Source of the DNA: Paenibacillus contaminans
Lineage (GTDB): Bacteria; Bacillota; Bacilli; Paenibacillales; NBRC-103111
Assembly: GCF_003285015.1 (NCBI RefSeq)
Contig: NZ_QMFB01000001.1
Location: 1 to 64,000, forward strand
Length of the DNA: 64,000 nt
Direction of reading: 5' to 3'
Position 1 is the first letter of the stretch, and the number at the start of each line of letters is the position of its first letter. The notes beneath the pieces were generated by a model. It saw nothing but the letters and a program-made list of their open reading frames with translations. It had not been told where the DNA came from and made no database searches. Of this stretch, positions 14,779 to 22,200 are shown piece after piece. Made by a program: the position numbers and the translations under genes.

Positions 14779-15526
14779 AGAAAACATAATATATCAAGAA
14801 CTTAATAATCTGTTGAAGTCAGAATTAATTGGATATAAACCGACCCCAATACTCATATCCAAAGAACAAATTATTGCCTTTTATGAACTTTCCGAAAAGA
14901 AGGCTAAGAAAGCAAGATTTGATATTGATTTCCTGAAAAATCGAATTGCTAACCTTCAAGTTAATCTCCTAGATCATAAAGCCACTACCAGAAAGATTGT
15001 TTCTTGGCAATTAAGGCTAAAAGAAGCGAAGCGGGAGTTAGAATGGCTTGAAAGATGTTTCCCCATGTATGAATATGAAATGAAATGCCTAGAACCAATG
15101 TACTTAGAGTATAAGTTTAGGCCACCCATTAATTATTTTGGTTTTGATATTCACTCTCTTCAATATGGAGTTAAACAGGAAGCAGCAAGTCATATAATGA
15201 AGCGACTTTTAACCCATGCTGGATTAGAGTTTGAATCCCGCTCCAATACTAAACAAAAAGAGCAGCCACTTTCACTTACACTTGAAGAACAGTTAGAAAG
15301 GAACTTAATAAAAAAAGAATACTTGGAAATCAAGTATGAAGATGAAGAATGGGTTGTTGCTATTGAATGCAGTGATTGGAATTCATACGACATATGGGTG
15401 TTCAATAAAAAGGACTATACGAAGTCCTCCTTTGACAGTGCTGGTTGGGAATTGCCTTGGGAAGAGGATGGAATTAATGGTCGAATTGATTGTATTGTTG
15501 AGAAATTAAACGAAGGACAGGATTAA
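14765..15526 (+). CDS. Unknown early phage protein, 253 residues
   Basis: Start at TTG 14765, chosen because AAGGAGG lies 9 bases upstream; the longer frame from 14669 would lie inside the previous gene. The first half is helical and coiled (EKKAKKARFDIDFLKNRIAN, LKEAKRELEWLERC). The C-terminal 60 residues are acidic and aromatic (EEWVVAIECSDWNSYDIWVF). No family recognised. Followed by a terminator. Confidence 0.6.
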   Translation: MELNKENIIYQELNNLLKSELIGYKPTPILISKEQIIAFYELSEKKAKKARFDIDFLKNRIANLQVNLLDHKATTRKIVSWQLRLKEAKRELEWLERCFPMYEYEMKCLEPMYLEYKFRPPINYFGFDIHSLQYGVKQEAASHIMKRLLTHAGLEFESRSNTKQKEQPLSLTLEEQLERNLIKKEYLEIKYEDEEWVVAIECSDWNSYDIWVFNKKDYTKSSFDSAGWELPWEEDGINGRIDCIVEKLNEGQD

Positions 15527-15541
15527 CTTCCTGTCTTTTTT
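15516..15541 (+). terminator. Intrinsic terminator
   Basis: GACAGGA pairs with TCCTGTC across the stop codon, followed by six T. Confidence 0.8.
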
Positions 15542-15551
15542 GGTGTATAAT
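15523..15551 (+). promoter_or_regulatory. Sigma-A-type promoter for the YolD-like gene
   Basis: TTAACT (15523-15528), a 17-bp spacer, TATAAT (15546-15551). The -35 lies in the loop of the preceding terminator and the start codon is 38 bases downstream of the -10. Confidence 0.6.
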
Positions 15552-15589
15552 ACGAACATAAGTTCTTGTTAGAAAGGAGAAATACAAAA

Positions 15590-15943
15590 ATGAAACAACA
15601 AATAAATAAACTGACTCCCGGTTACAATGTCTTCTGGGAGAGTAGCCGCATGATGTTGCCAGAACATAAGGAAGCCATAAATAGATACAATAAAGAAAGT
15701 AATAAGAAGTCTAAGCCGGCTCTGGACGAACAGCGGCTACAGGAATTGCAGGACACCATTAGCACTGCTTTAGAGGAGCGGGAACGGGTCTTCCTGACGA
15801 TCTACGGGGAATATGCTGATACGGTTGAAGCGGGTTGGATAAGCGCTGTAGACCCGCTTCAAGGTCGTTTAAAGTTGGAGCGGGACATAGACCACTTCGT
15901 ATGGGTGAAATTCACTGATATTATGGATATCCGCATAAGTTGA
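15590..15943 (+). CDS. YolD-like family protein
   Basis: 117 residues from ATG 15590 after AGAAAGGAG. The N-terminal pattern NVFWESSRMMLPEHKEAINR matches the YolD family signature (W...MMLPEH). The C-terminal half has the family's LQGRLKLERDIDHFVWVKFTDIMDIRIS, close to the V..V.F.DI..I ending. In Bacillus, YolD-like genes usually precede a Y-family DNA polymerase (UvrX-type); none is present here. It has its own promoter. Confidence 0.8.
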   Translation: MKQQINKLTPGYNVFWESSRMMLPEHKEAINRYNKESNKKSKPALDEQRLQELQDTISTALEERERVFLTIYGEYADTVEAGWISAVDPLQGRLKLERDIDHFVWVKFTDIMDIRIS

Positions 15944-16002
15944 CCGTAATTGGATAAATGCGCTAACATCTGTCTAAACTATCAATTGGAGGCGATGCTA
16001 TT

Positions 16003-16248
16003 ATGTTTAGATATAGAACAGACTATCTTTCTTTCTTCTTTTTCTTGCTTGTTCATTACGTTATTACCTTACCTCTTATAACCGGGATATTTTACTTTGG
16101 CTTCTGGTACATGGGCTGGATCTCCGCAGCCACTCCTCTATTCATCTTTCTTGTCGTAGCGGTTATGATCGTGCTTGCTATTATGTCCTATCGTGTTGTA
16201 CGGAACTTCGCACAGGAGCGGGATGTTAAAGATTTAGGTTTTAGATAA
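16003..16248 (+). CDS. Small membrane protein, two TM segments
   Basis: 81 residues from ATG 16003 after TTGGAGG. Two long hydrophobic stretches (FFFFLLVHYVITLPLITGIF and LFIFLVVAVMIVLAIMSY) and a charged C-terminus containing an AGCGGG word in its codons. Function unknown. Confidence 0.6.
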   Translation: MFRYRTDYLSFFFFLLVHYVITLPLITGIFYFGFWYMGWISAATPLFIFLVVAVMIVLAIMSYRVVRNFAQERDVKDLGFR

Positions 16249-16690
16249 ATTTTTATAGAGAAATAAAGGGTTTCCCTTAGTAAAATAGAATAATATATAT
16301 AACACCGAACAAGTGTTTGGTGACAATCCTTTTACGGGCTATGCGGGCTTCAGTAAAGAAACTAAAGACGGATAATAGTAAGAACAGACCACTTCAACCT
16401 TCCCCCTTTCTATCGGGTTGATCTGGTCTGTTTTTGTGTTTTTTGCAGGTTGTAATGCAGATCCGTACCGTATCAGAATACAGATTCCTAATTTAGATGA
16501 TAAAAAAGATGAAAATATAGGGGGATAGTGACTTAACCCATAGGTTCAAGTTGAATATACGGCAAGTTTATTGAGATTCCAATTTCAGATGAAAGAAAGG
16601 ATGAAAAATGACTTGATAAAAAGTGTGCGTGTGTAAACGCTGCAAATTTTTGTTCGCTGTAGCGAACTTTGTCAAAAGGAGGACGATATT
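16249..16690. promoter_or_regulatory. Regulatory intergenic region before the split sigma genes
   Basis: 442 bp without a gene. It contains, in order: a small AGGG/CCCT hairpin; a TATA-rich stretch followed by the 20-bp dyad CACCGAAC...GTTTGGTG (16303-16322); an inverted copy of the CCCGCATAGCC core near 16337; a terminator-like leader (AACAGACC 16383-16390 with GGTCTGTT 16435-16442, inner CAACC/GGTTG, then T-rich); two related repeats at 16479-16517 and 16570-16602; and the hairpin GTTCGC-TGTA-GCGAAC (16652-16667) just before the AAAAGGAGG site. This density of signals points to tight control of the sigma genes. Confidence 0.65.
16479..16602 (+). repeat. Two imperfect repeats of the GAGATTCC...GATGA element
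   Basis: Copy 2 (16479-16517) reads CAGATTCC-TAATTTAGATGA then AAAAAGATGAAAA. Copy 3 (16570-16602) reads ATTGAGATTCCAATTTCAGA followed by TGAAAGAAAGGATG. Both are related to the element at 11206-11253. They lie upstream of the split sigma genes. Confidence 0.6.
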
Positions 16691-16951
16691 ATGACACAAA
16701 AGGAGGCATGGGACTTAGTAATTAAAAATACAAGGTTGATTTACTACTTTATAAAGAAACACCCGGATATAAAAAAACATGAGTGGGACGATGTTTATCA
16801 GTCTGCAGTCATACGGGCACAAAGATTAATTGAACGACATGGCGATGCCTATAAGAATAAGATTTTAGAACAATCTGTTGCTTATTATGCTGCTAAACTT
16901 CGCAAGGTCTCTTATCGTGAGGTTCTGACGAAAGAGGGTGTTATTGCATGA
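16691..16951 (+). CDS. Sigma-70 region 2-like protein (split sigma subunit)
   Basis: 86 residues from ATG 16691 after AAAAGGAGG. The sequence follows sigma-70 region 2: LVIKNTRLIYYFIKKH (2.1), WDDVYQSAVIRAQRLIERHG (2.2, compare DD..QEG..GL..A...F) and ILEQSVAYYAAKLRKV (2.3/2.4 position). It has no region 4; that is encoded by the next gene, which starts within its stop (ATGA). The size resembles RsoA, the region-2 partner of the two-subunit sigma SigO of Bacillus subtilis. Expected to bind core polymerase and the -10 region when paired with the next protein; that pairing is inference. Confidence 0.7.
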   Translation: MTQKEAWDLVIKNTRLIYYFIKKHPDIKKHEWDDVYQSAVIRAQRLIERHGDAYKNKILEQSVAYYAAKLRKVSYREVLTKEGVIA

Positions 16952-17265
16952 AGAAAGAACAATTGGAGCAAATACAGGATATTAGACTGTATCAGGAACA
17001 TTTGGTAAAGCAGATACTTGAAAATTATTATGACTGCTACGAAACCGCTCCGTTTTTAAGGGATGTTGAAATTGTCGTGAATAAAGCGGATATTGATATG
17101 GCTATTTCACTTTTGGAGCCAAAGGAAAGGTTTGTCATCTGCTATTATTATAAAGCCGGTTACAATATAAACGAAATTGCAAATGAACTAGGTCATACTG
17201 AAGGGTATGTTTCCAAAATAAAAAATAAAGCATTTAAAAAAATTGTAGATTACTGCTTGTTTTAA
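16948..17265 (+). CDS. Sigma-70 region 4-like protein (split sigma subunit / late activator)
   Basis: 105 residues, coupled by ATGA to the region 2-like gene. The C-terminal 55 residues are a region 4 helix-turn-helix: DIDMAISLLEPKERFVICYY, then AGYNINEIANELGHTEGYVS, then KIKNKAFKKI. The first 45 residues are helical and could bind the partner. ArpU-type late regulators of Gram-positive phages also look like region 4, so on its own it could be read as such. The adjacent region 2-like gene favours a two-part sigma factor. The position directly before the late genes suggests control of late transcription. Confidence 0.75.
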   Translation: MKKEQLEQIQDIRLYQEHLVKQILENYYDCYETAPFLRDVEIVVNKADIDMAISLLEPKERFVICYYYKAGYNINEIANELGHTEGYVSKIKNKAFKKIVDYCLF

Positions 17266-17460
17266 GGAAAGTTTTTAGAAGGTCGTGGGTTATTATATAT
17301 TGTATTGTCCTCCTAGACATATATAGGGTTGTGCAGGGATAGATTTCATCGTTTTTAATAGAACACCGGTTTTAGTCCGTTTAACTACCTATCCCGCTTC
17401 CCTCTTATCATTCAGCATGGTATGATTCTATTATCTTGTAAAATTTTGGGGGATGATAGA
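17266..17460. other. Intergenic stretch without a recognised element
   Basis: 195 bp, AT-rich (for example TTATTATATATTGTATTG at 17290-17307), with one AGCGGG word (inverted, 17393). A sequence TGGTATGATTCTATTATCTTG at 17420-17440 might contain a -10. No clear hairpin or promoter. Confidence 0.3.
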
Positions 17461-17784
17461 ATGAAGATTACAGTTGAGTGCGAACGTTGTGGTACGAAAG
17501 TTGAACTAACACCTCAAACAGTAGGCCAGCACGCATATGTGCATCGGGAACTGATTGAAAAGGACATGTACGTATTTGAAACGAATATGGGTTTGGAGAT
17601 TAGCCCTAATCTTTACATGGACTTCGTTGACAAGTTGACACAATCGACTTCTGACGAAGAAACAAAAGAAATATTAGAAGATAACATCGAATACAACATT
17701 GACACAGAAGGCAAATTGGAAGAACTTCGGATCGATTGCCGTGGCTGTGGAGATTACATAGTATTAACGGAATTCGGGAATTAA
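17461..17784 (+). CDS. Small zinc-ribbon protein
   Basis: 107 residues from ATG 17461 after GGGGGATGA. Paired cysteine motifs at both ends: CERCG (residues 7-11) and CRGCG (near residue 95), suitable for one zinc site bringing the termini together. The middle is acidic (STSDEETKEILEDNIEYN). It sits between the split sigma genes and the late promoter region, so a regulatory role is possible. Family not recognised. Confidence 0.6.
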   Translation: MKITVECERCGTKVELTPQTVGQHAYVHRELIEKDMYVFETNMGLEISPNLYMDFVDKLTQSTSDEETKEILEDNIEYNIDTEGKLEELRIDCRGCGDYIVLTEFGN

Positions 17785-17838
17785 AAAGCGTATCTATTGT
17801 TAGATACAGGTGGGGGTAGGGTGTGTTAGCCGCTACTC

Positions 17839-17940
17839 ATTGATTGTTTTATCTATATAGGCTGGAGTGGGCTCATGTTAGGTGCCACTAAAATGATTGT
17901 TTTATTTATACAAGTGGAGTGGGACGTATAAGTTGCCACT
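17839..17940 (+). repeat. Tandem 51-53 bp repeat before the late operon
   Basis: Two copies: TGATTGTTTTATCTATA ... TGGAGTGGG ... TGCCACT (17841-17889) and TGATTGTTTTATTTATA ... TGGAGTGGG ... TGCCACT (17894-17940). Within each, AGTGG can pair with CCACT. They lie 68 bases and more before the terminase small subunit gene and are the only obvious signal at the head of the late genes. Confidence 0.75.
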
Positions 17941-18007
17941 TAATGAATACTTCCAAGGCGGCCTGCTAATGTGGGTCGTCTTTTTTATTTGCAAGGAGGG
18001 GAGGGAA

Positions 18008-18721
18008 ATGAGAAAAACAGAAAGAGGCACAAAATTTCATAACGATTGGAGTGAAGAACATGTTCAAAAGATCAAGATATTAGAAAATGAAAAAGAAAGG
18101 GCAATATGCGGTGCTAAGAACCGCCGCGGCGAACCGTGTGCCAAAACACCGTTGGAAAACGGCCGCTGCAAACTGCATGGTGGCAAAAGCACCGGACCGG
18201 CTGACCAAAAGAGTAATACAAATGCCATAAAGACCGGCATAACCGCCACCAAGACACAGAGCAACATGTATCAGGAGTTATATGGTTATATACCAGCGGA
18301 AGAACATGACCCACTGTTGCGCAGTAACCGTCTTCTAATGGTCCAGAAACACCTTCTAATGAGTTATATGTACAAGATACACCAAGACCCTTCATTGGAG
18401 GATTTAGACCGTATAAGCGGGGCTATGCAGACCTTACTGAACAACGATTTGAAGTTAAATACTGCTTATGAAGGTCGATTTCAAAACCTTAATAAGAGTA
18501 AGGCTGAATTTGAAAATATGTCTGCTGAAGAGCGATTAAATTATATCAATACTACTTTGCTTACTTTAATGAGTGAGAGTGAAGATAATTTCCTAAATCT
18601 TTTCGCAAGGACTTCTAAGAGTTTGAAGGAGGAAGCAGACCTAAAACGAGCAACCAATACGGAAGAAGACGATTATGAGGATTTTGAGGTTGAGTCCTCT
18701 ATTGAGGGTGTTGATGAGTAA
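18008..18721 (+). CDS. Terminase small subunit (putative)
   Basis: 237 residues from ATG 18008 behind AAGGAGGGGAGGG. The N-terminal block CGAKNRRGEPCAKTPLENGR followed by CKLHGGKSTGP has the C...C...C..H pattern with HGG seen at the start of some phage packaging proteins. The rest is helical with an acidic tail (TEEDDYEDFEVE). The stop overlaps the terminase large subunit start (TAATG), the usual arrangement, and this is the main support for the function. Confidence 0.65.
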   Translation: MRKTERGTKFHNDWSEEHVQKIKILENEKERAICGAKNRRGEPCAKTPLENGRCKLHGGKSTGPADQKSNTNAIKTGITATKTQSNMYQELYGYIPAEEHDPLLRSNRLLMVQKHLLMSYMYKIHQDPSLEDLDRISGAMQTLLNNDLKLNTAYEGRFQNLNKSKAEFENMSAEERLNYINTTLLTLMSESEDNFLNLFARTSKSLKEEADLKRATNTEEDDYEDFEVESSIEGVDE

Positions 18722-20112
18722 TGTCAGTCAATGTCCTTGAAAGATACAAGCCACATCCAAAACAAAAACTCTTCCATAAAAGTAAGGCTCGTTTTAAGAA
18801 CTTGTGTGCCGGAGTTCGTGCCGGCAAAACATTCTCCGCTGCTCGTGAGACATATCAGAAAATTGAATACGATGTGAAACATAAAAAGAAAAAGTATCTT
18901 GTTTATTGGCTGGTTGCTCCAACCCACGTAATCGGTCTGGTTCAGAGAAAAGAGTTCTTCAAAGTCTTAACCGAACCCTATGGACTTGACCCGGACAATA
19001 TAAAAAAATCTCCACTGGTTAAAAGTTGGAATGCTAACGATAAGGAACTGACACTTGTTTTTAGATGGAAAAGTGGAAATAAGAAATTCAAAAAGAAAGT
19101 AAAAATCAATTTCAAAACAGCAAAAGACCCTTCCGCTCTTGTCGGTGAAAGTGTTGACGGTGCTTGGTTGGACGAGGCTTCCCGTATGAAGGAAGAGGCT
19201 TGGTCCATGATACAGCAACGGATTTCAGACAGCATTGGTTGGGTTCTGTTGAGTACTACACCGCTCGGCCGGAATTGGTACTACGAACAGGTTTATTTGG
19301 TTGGAGAACCAGGCAATGAGAGACATGACCCTGATTTTGAAAACTTTGTGTTCTACACTGCTGATAATACGGCTGTGCCCGGACTTGCAGAAGAAGTGCA
19401 AAGACGAAAGAAGACCATGCCGTTCAAATATTGGAAACGAGACTACATGGCTTCATTCGATTCATTCGAGGGTCAAATTTATGACGATTTCAACCGTGAT
19501 GTTCATTTAGTCCCAAGGCAAGAAATCAACAAAATGATTAAGGGGAGAAAATTCTTAGGCTTTATCATGGGGAAAGACTGGGGATATGTAGATGCTGGAA
19601 CCTCTGTTGTGATTGGTGTAACAGAGGATTTTTCATTTTATGTAGTTGATTTGCTTTATGAAGAAGAAATGTATGTAGATTCAAGTGATGATAGTGTAAG
19701 AACTTGGGTCAAAGAAGACATTAAACTGTTCAACAAATACCAAATTGAAGCCATGTATTGCGATACTGCGAGAGCAGAGTATATCGCTGCTTATCGAAAG
19801 TATGGTTTCCCTATAAAGCCGGTTGATAAGACAAGAAAAGATGGCGTGCAGTTAATCTCTACACTCTTTCATGTTAGTGAGGAGACAGGAAAAGCACGGT
19901 TATATATTTCGGAGGATTTAACTCCAATGATTAAGGAAGTTGAAGCCTACAAATGGGCAGAAACAAAGGATGGTCGCAAGTTAGAAGAACCGGAAGACGG
20001 GAATGACCATACTTTGGATGCTTTAAGATATGCCATTTATAACTTCTGTAAATCAAATAATCTCTTGAGAGATATTGCAATTCCACGTTCAAAGGAGACA
20101 AGGGGGTGGTAA
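18721..20112 (+). CDS. Terminase large subunit
   Basis: 463 residues. N-terminal packaging ATPase: Walker A-type CAGVRAGKTFSA (about residues 31-42) and Walker B GAWLDEASR (about 146-154), with motif III STTPLGRNW. C-terminal RNase H-like nuclease with acidic residues in MGKDWGYVDAGTS, MYCDTARAE and DHTLDALRYA. It cuts concatemeric DNA and drives it through the portal. It is encoded directly after the small subunit and before the portal. Confidence 0.92.
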   Translation: MSVNVLERYKPHPKQKLFHKSKARFKNLCAGVRAGKTFSAARETYQKIEYDVKHKKKKYLVYWLVAPTHVIGLVQRKEFFKVLTEPYGLDPDNIKKSPLVKSWNANDKELTLVFRWKSGNKKFKKKVKINFKTAKDPSALVGESVDGAWLDEASRMKEEAWSMIQQRISDSIGWVLLSTTPLGRNWYYEQVYLVGEPGNERHDPDFENFVFYTADNTAVPGLAEEVQRRKKTMPFKYWKRDYMASFDSFEGQIYDDFNRDVHLVPRQEINKMIKGRKFLGFIMGKDWGYVDAGTSVVIGVTEDFSFYVVDLLYEEEMYVDSSDDSVRTWVKEDIKLFNKYQIEAMYCDTARAEYIAAYRKYGFPIKPVDKTRKDGVQLISTLFHVSEETGKARLYISEDLTPMIKEVEAYKWAETKDGRKLEEPEDGNDHTLDALRYAIYNFCKSNNLLRDIAIPRSKETRGW

Positions 20113-20116
20113 CACG

Positions 20117-21508
20117 ATGGAATTAAAAATTGAAAATCTAAAATGGGAAACATTTGAAGGTCGAAGAACCGAATACGAAAAGTTAGAGAATGTATTTAAC
20201 AATATGGTTGATGAATGGATCAAGAATGAACGACTATCTCCAGAAGACCGCAAGCATTATGTTCGCAACAACTTCTTCCGAAAAATTGTTGAGCATATCA
20301 CTCACATTGTTTGTGCTGAACGGCCTAATGTGGTTGTTGCGAATGAAAGTCTTCAAGAGTATGTAGATAAGGTTCTTTTTGAGTCCAAGTTTTTCGACAA
20401 CTTAAACGGTGCTGTAAAATTGTCACAAGTATTAAGTCATATCATTATTCGGGTTAAAAAGGTCGATCACCTTAACCATAGTGTTATCGAATTTGTACAC
20501 CCCAATAAATACGATGTTGAATTTGACGAATGGGATGCAACAGTTCCCAAGAAACAATCTCTTATATTTGAGAGACAGATTGATAATCGGTTTTATCGAA
20601 GAAAAGAAGAAGAATGGTTTGACAATGACAAGAAAAAATTCTTTTGGACACAAGTAGACGAAATGAAGGACGGTAATGGAGAATGGGTTAGCCAAAATAA
20701 ACCCGCTCCACTCATTCATGATTTCGGATTTCTTATACACGTGGTTCGTCTGGACGTTATGCCCGGTAGGTTCTGGGGACGTCCTATTTTTTATGACTTA
20801 GAAGACAATCTAAGGGAAATTAATAACCTTGTTTCTCAAATGGTTAATGTATTACGGAAACATGCGAACCCTAAGTTGGTTATGCCTTCCAGTATGTTCG
20901 ATGCACTTGTAAATAAAAACAAGAAATTATTAAAACAAAACCTAATAGGCGAACAATACATTGAGGTTGGACAACTTGAGATTTATCGCTACGATCCGAA
21001 CATGGATAATGCTGCAAAACCAGAATATGTGGTTTGGGATGCTAAATTAGACTCTGGCTTTAAGTTGTACAACCTATTGCTCGATAACCTAAGTAAATTA
21101 GGTGATGTTCCTGTGGAGGTTCTTAGAACCCAAGAAGGCTACGGAAACCTTTCAGGAACGGCCATGTTGCTTTCTAAGACCCCTTCATACAATCGGGCGA
21201 AGGAAATTGCTACTGCATTCAAACAGACCGTAGAAAAGGCATTATATCAGTGTCAGCAGTTGGATAAAATGGATGGTAAGTTGAAGCAGGAGCCTGAGTT
21301 TGTAACGGTAACATTCGACCACACATCTTCAATTAGCACCGATGAAATAAAACTCGAAATGGAAAAATATAAAGAAGGCCTTCAGAGTTGGGAAGAAACT
21401 GCTCAACGAATTAACAATTGGAATTCAAGACAGTTGGAAATTGAGCGGAAGAGAATTCAAGAAGAAAAAGCAAATAAACAAGTTAGTCAAGAGGGGACTT
21501 CTGTATAG
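20117..21508 (+). CDS. Portal protein
   Basis: 463 residues from ATG 20117 after AAGGGGGTGG. Family outline of SPP1-type portal proteins: N-terminal wing (HYVRNNFFRKIVEHITHIV), middle LEDNLREINNLVSQMVNVLR, and the clip/stem region with GYGNLSGTAMLLS and a helical C-terminus. Size and position after the terminase and before the scaffold fit. It forms the dodecameric vertex through which DNA enters and to which the connector binds. Confidence 0.88.
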   Translation: MELKIENLKWETFEGRRTEYEKLENVFNNMVDEWIKNERLSPEDRKHYVRNNFFRKIVEHITHIVCAERPNVVVANESLQEYVDKVLFESKFFDNLNGAVKLSQVLSHIIIRVKKVDHLNHSVIEFVHPNKYDVEFDEWDATVPKKQSLIFERQIDNRFYRRKEEEWFDNDKKKFFWTQVDEMKDGNGEWVSQNKPAPLIHDFGFLIHVVRLDVMPGRFWGRPIFYDLEDNLREINNLVSQMVNVLRKHANPKLVMPSSMFDALVNKNKKLLKQNLIGEQYIEVGQLEIYRYDPNMDNAAKPEYVVWDAKLDSGFKLYNLLLDNLSKLGDVPVEVLRTQEGYGNLSGTAMLLSKTPSYNRAKEIATAFKQTVEKALYQCQQLDKMDGKLKQEPEFVTVTFDHTSSISTDEIKLEMEKYKEGLQSWEETAQRINNWNSRQLEIERKRIQEEKANKQVSQEGTSV

Positions 21509-21524
21509 AGGTCTCTTTTCTTTT
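21489..21524 (+). terminator. Terminator-like hairpin after portal gene
   Basis: AAGAGGGGACTT can pair with AGGTCTCTTTT around the stop codon, followed by TTTTCTTTT. One of several such signals inside the late operon. The next 100 bases (21525-21624) hold no gene. Confidence 0.6.
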
Positions 21525-21624
21525 GACGTAACGGTAGCGTCGTTAAATAAGTATCGGTGTCCATACAGACTAACTTCATTGGTGAACCTGCCAATTCAAA
21601 TAAGAGGGACAGGAGGTAGAGATA

Positions 21625-22182
21625 ATGGACTTTTTAGAATTTTTAAACTCCCTTAAGGAGCAAGGCAAGATTTCTGATGAGGAGTTTAATCAAGCAAAGG
21701 AATTAAGCGAAAAGAAGATTAAGGATCGTGTTGATCGTCTGAACAAGAAGTATGAAGACTATGACAACCTAAAAGAGCAAGTAAACGGCAAGCAGACCGA
21801 ACTTGATGAAATAACAAAAAAATATACAGAGTTAGAGTCTCAACATAGTTCTATTTCAAATGAATTGACCACGTTCAAAGCAAACGCGCGAAATCAGGAT
21901 ATTGACAGCAAAATCAAAGTGAAAATTGTCGAAAGGATGAAGGGCAATGAGTTAGATCCTATTTACTTAGAGAAAATCAATAACTCAATAGACCGTAATC
22001 TTGAAGGTGAAGCACTAGATAATGCCATCAATGAGAACGTCAACAGTGTGGCTGATACTTGGTTTAAGCATCACCCTATTTCCATTGGCGGGGGTTCAAA
22101 CCCTGCAGGGAATGTCAAAACAAACTTTGCTCAAATGAGCGATGAAGAAATTAAAGCCCAAGCAGCGGCTTTATACAGTTAA
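21625..22182 (+). CDS. Capsid scaffolding protein
   Basis: 185 residues from ATG 21625 after AGGAGG. Highly charged helical coiled coil (DRLNKKYEDYDNLKEQVN, ITKKYTELESQHSSISNEL) and a Gly/Ser-rich hinge (SIGGGSNPAGN) before a short C-terminal helix, as in GP20-type scaffolds. Located between portal and major capsid genes, the standard place. It guides procapsid assembly and then leaves. Confidence 0.85.
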   Translation: MDFLEFLNSLKEQGKISDEEFNQAKELSEKKIKDRVDRLNKKYEDYDNLKEQVNGKQTELDEITKKYTELESQHSSISNELTTFKANARNQDIDSKIKVKIVERMKGNELDPIYLEKINNSIDRNLEGEALDNAINENVNSVADTWFKHHPISIGGGSNPAGNVKTNFAQMSDEEIKAQAAALYS

Positions 22183-22200
22183 AAAAAGGAGGAATTCTAA

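Noticed and set aside
17839..17940. Possible CRISPR-like repeats
   Set aside because: Only two copies, no uniform spacer-repeat pattern and no cas genes nearby; better read as tandem regulatory repeats.
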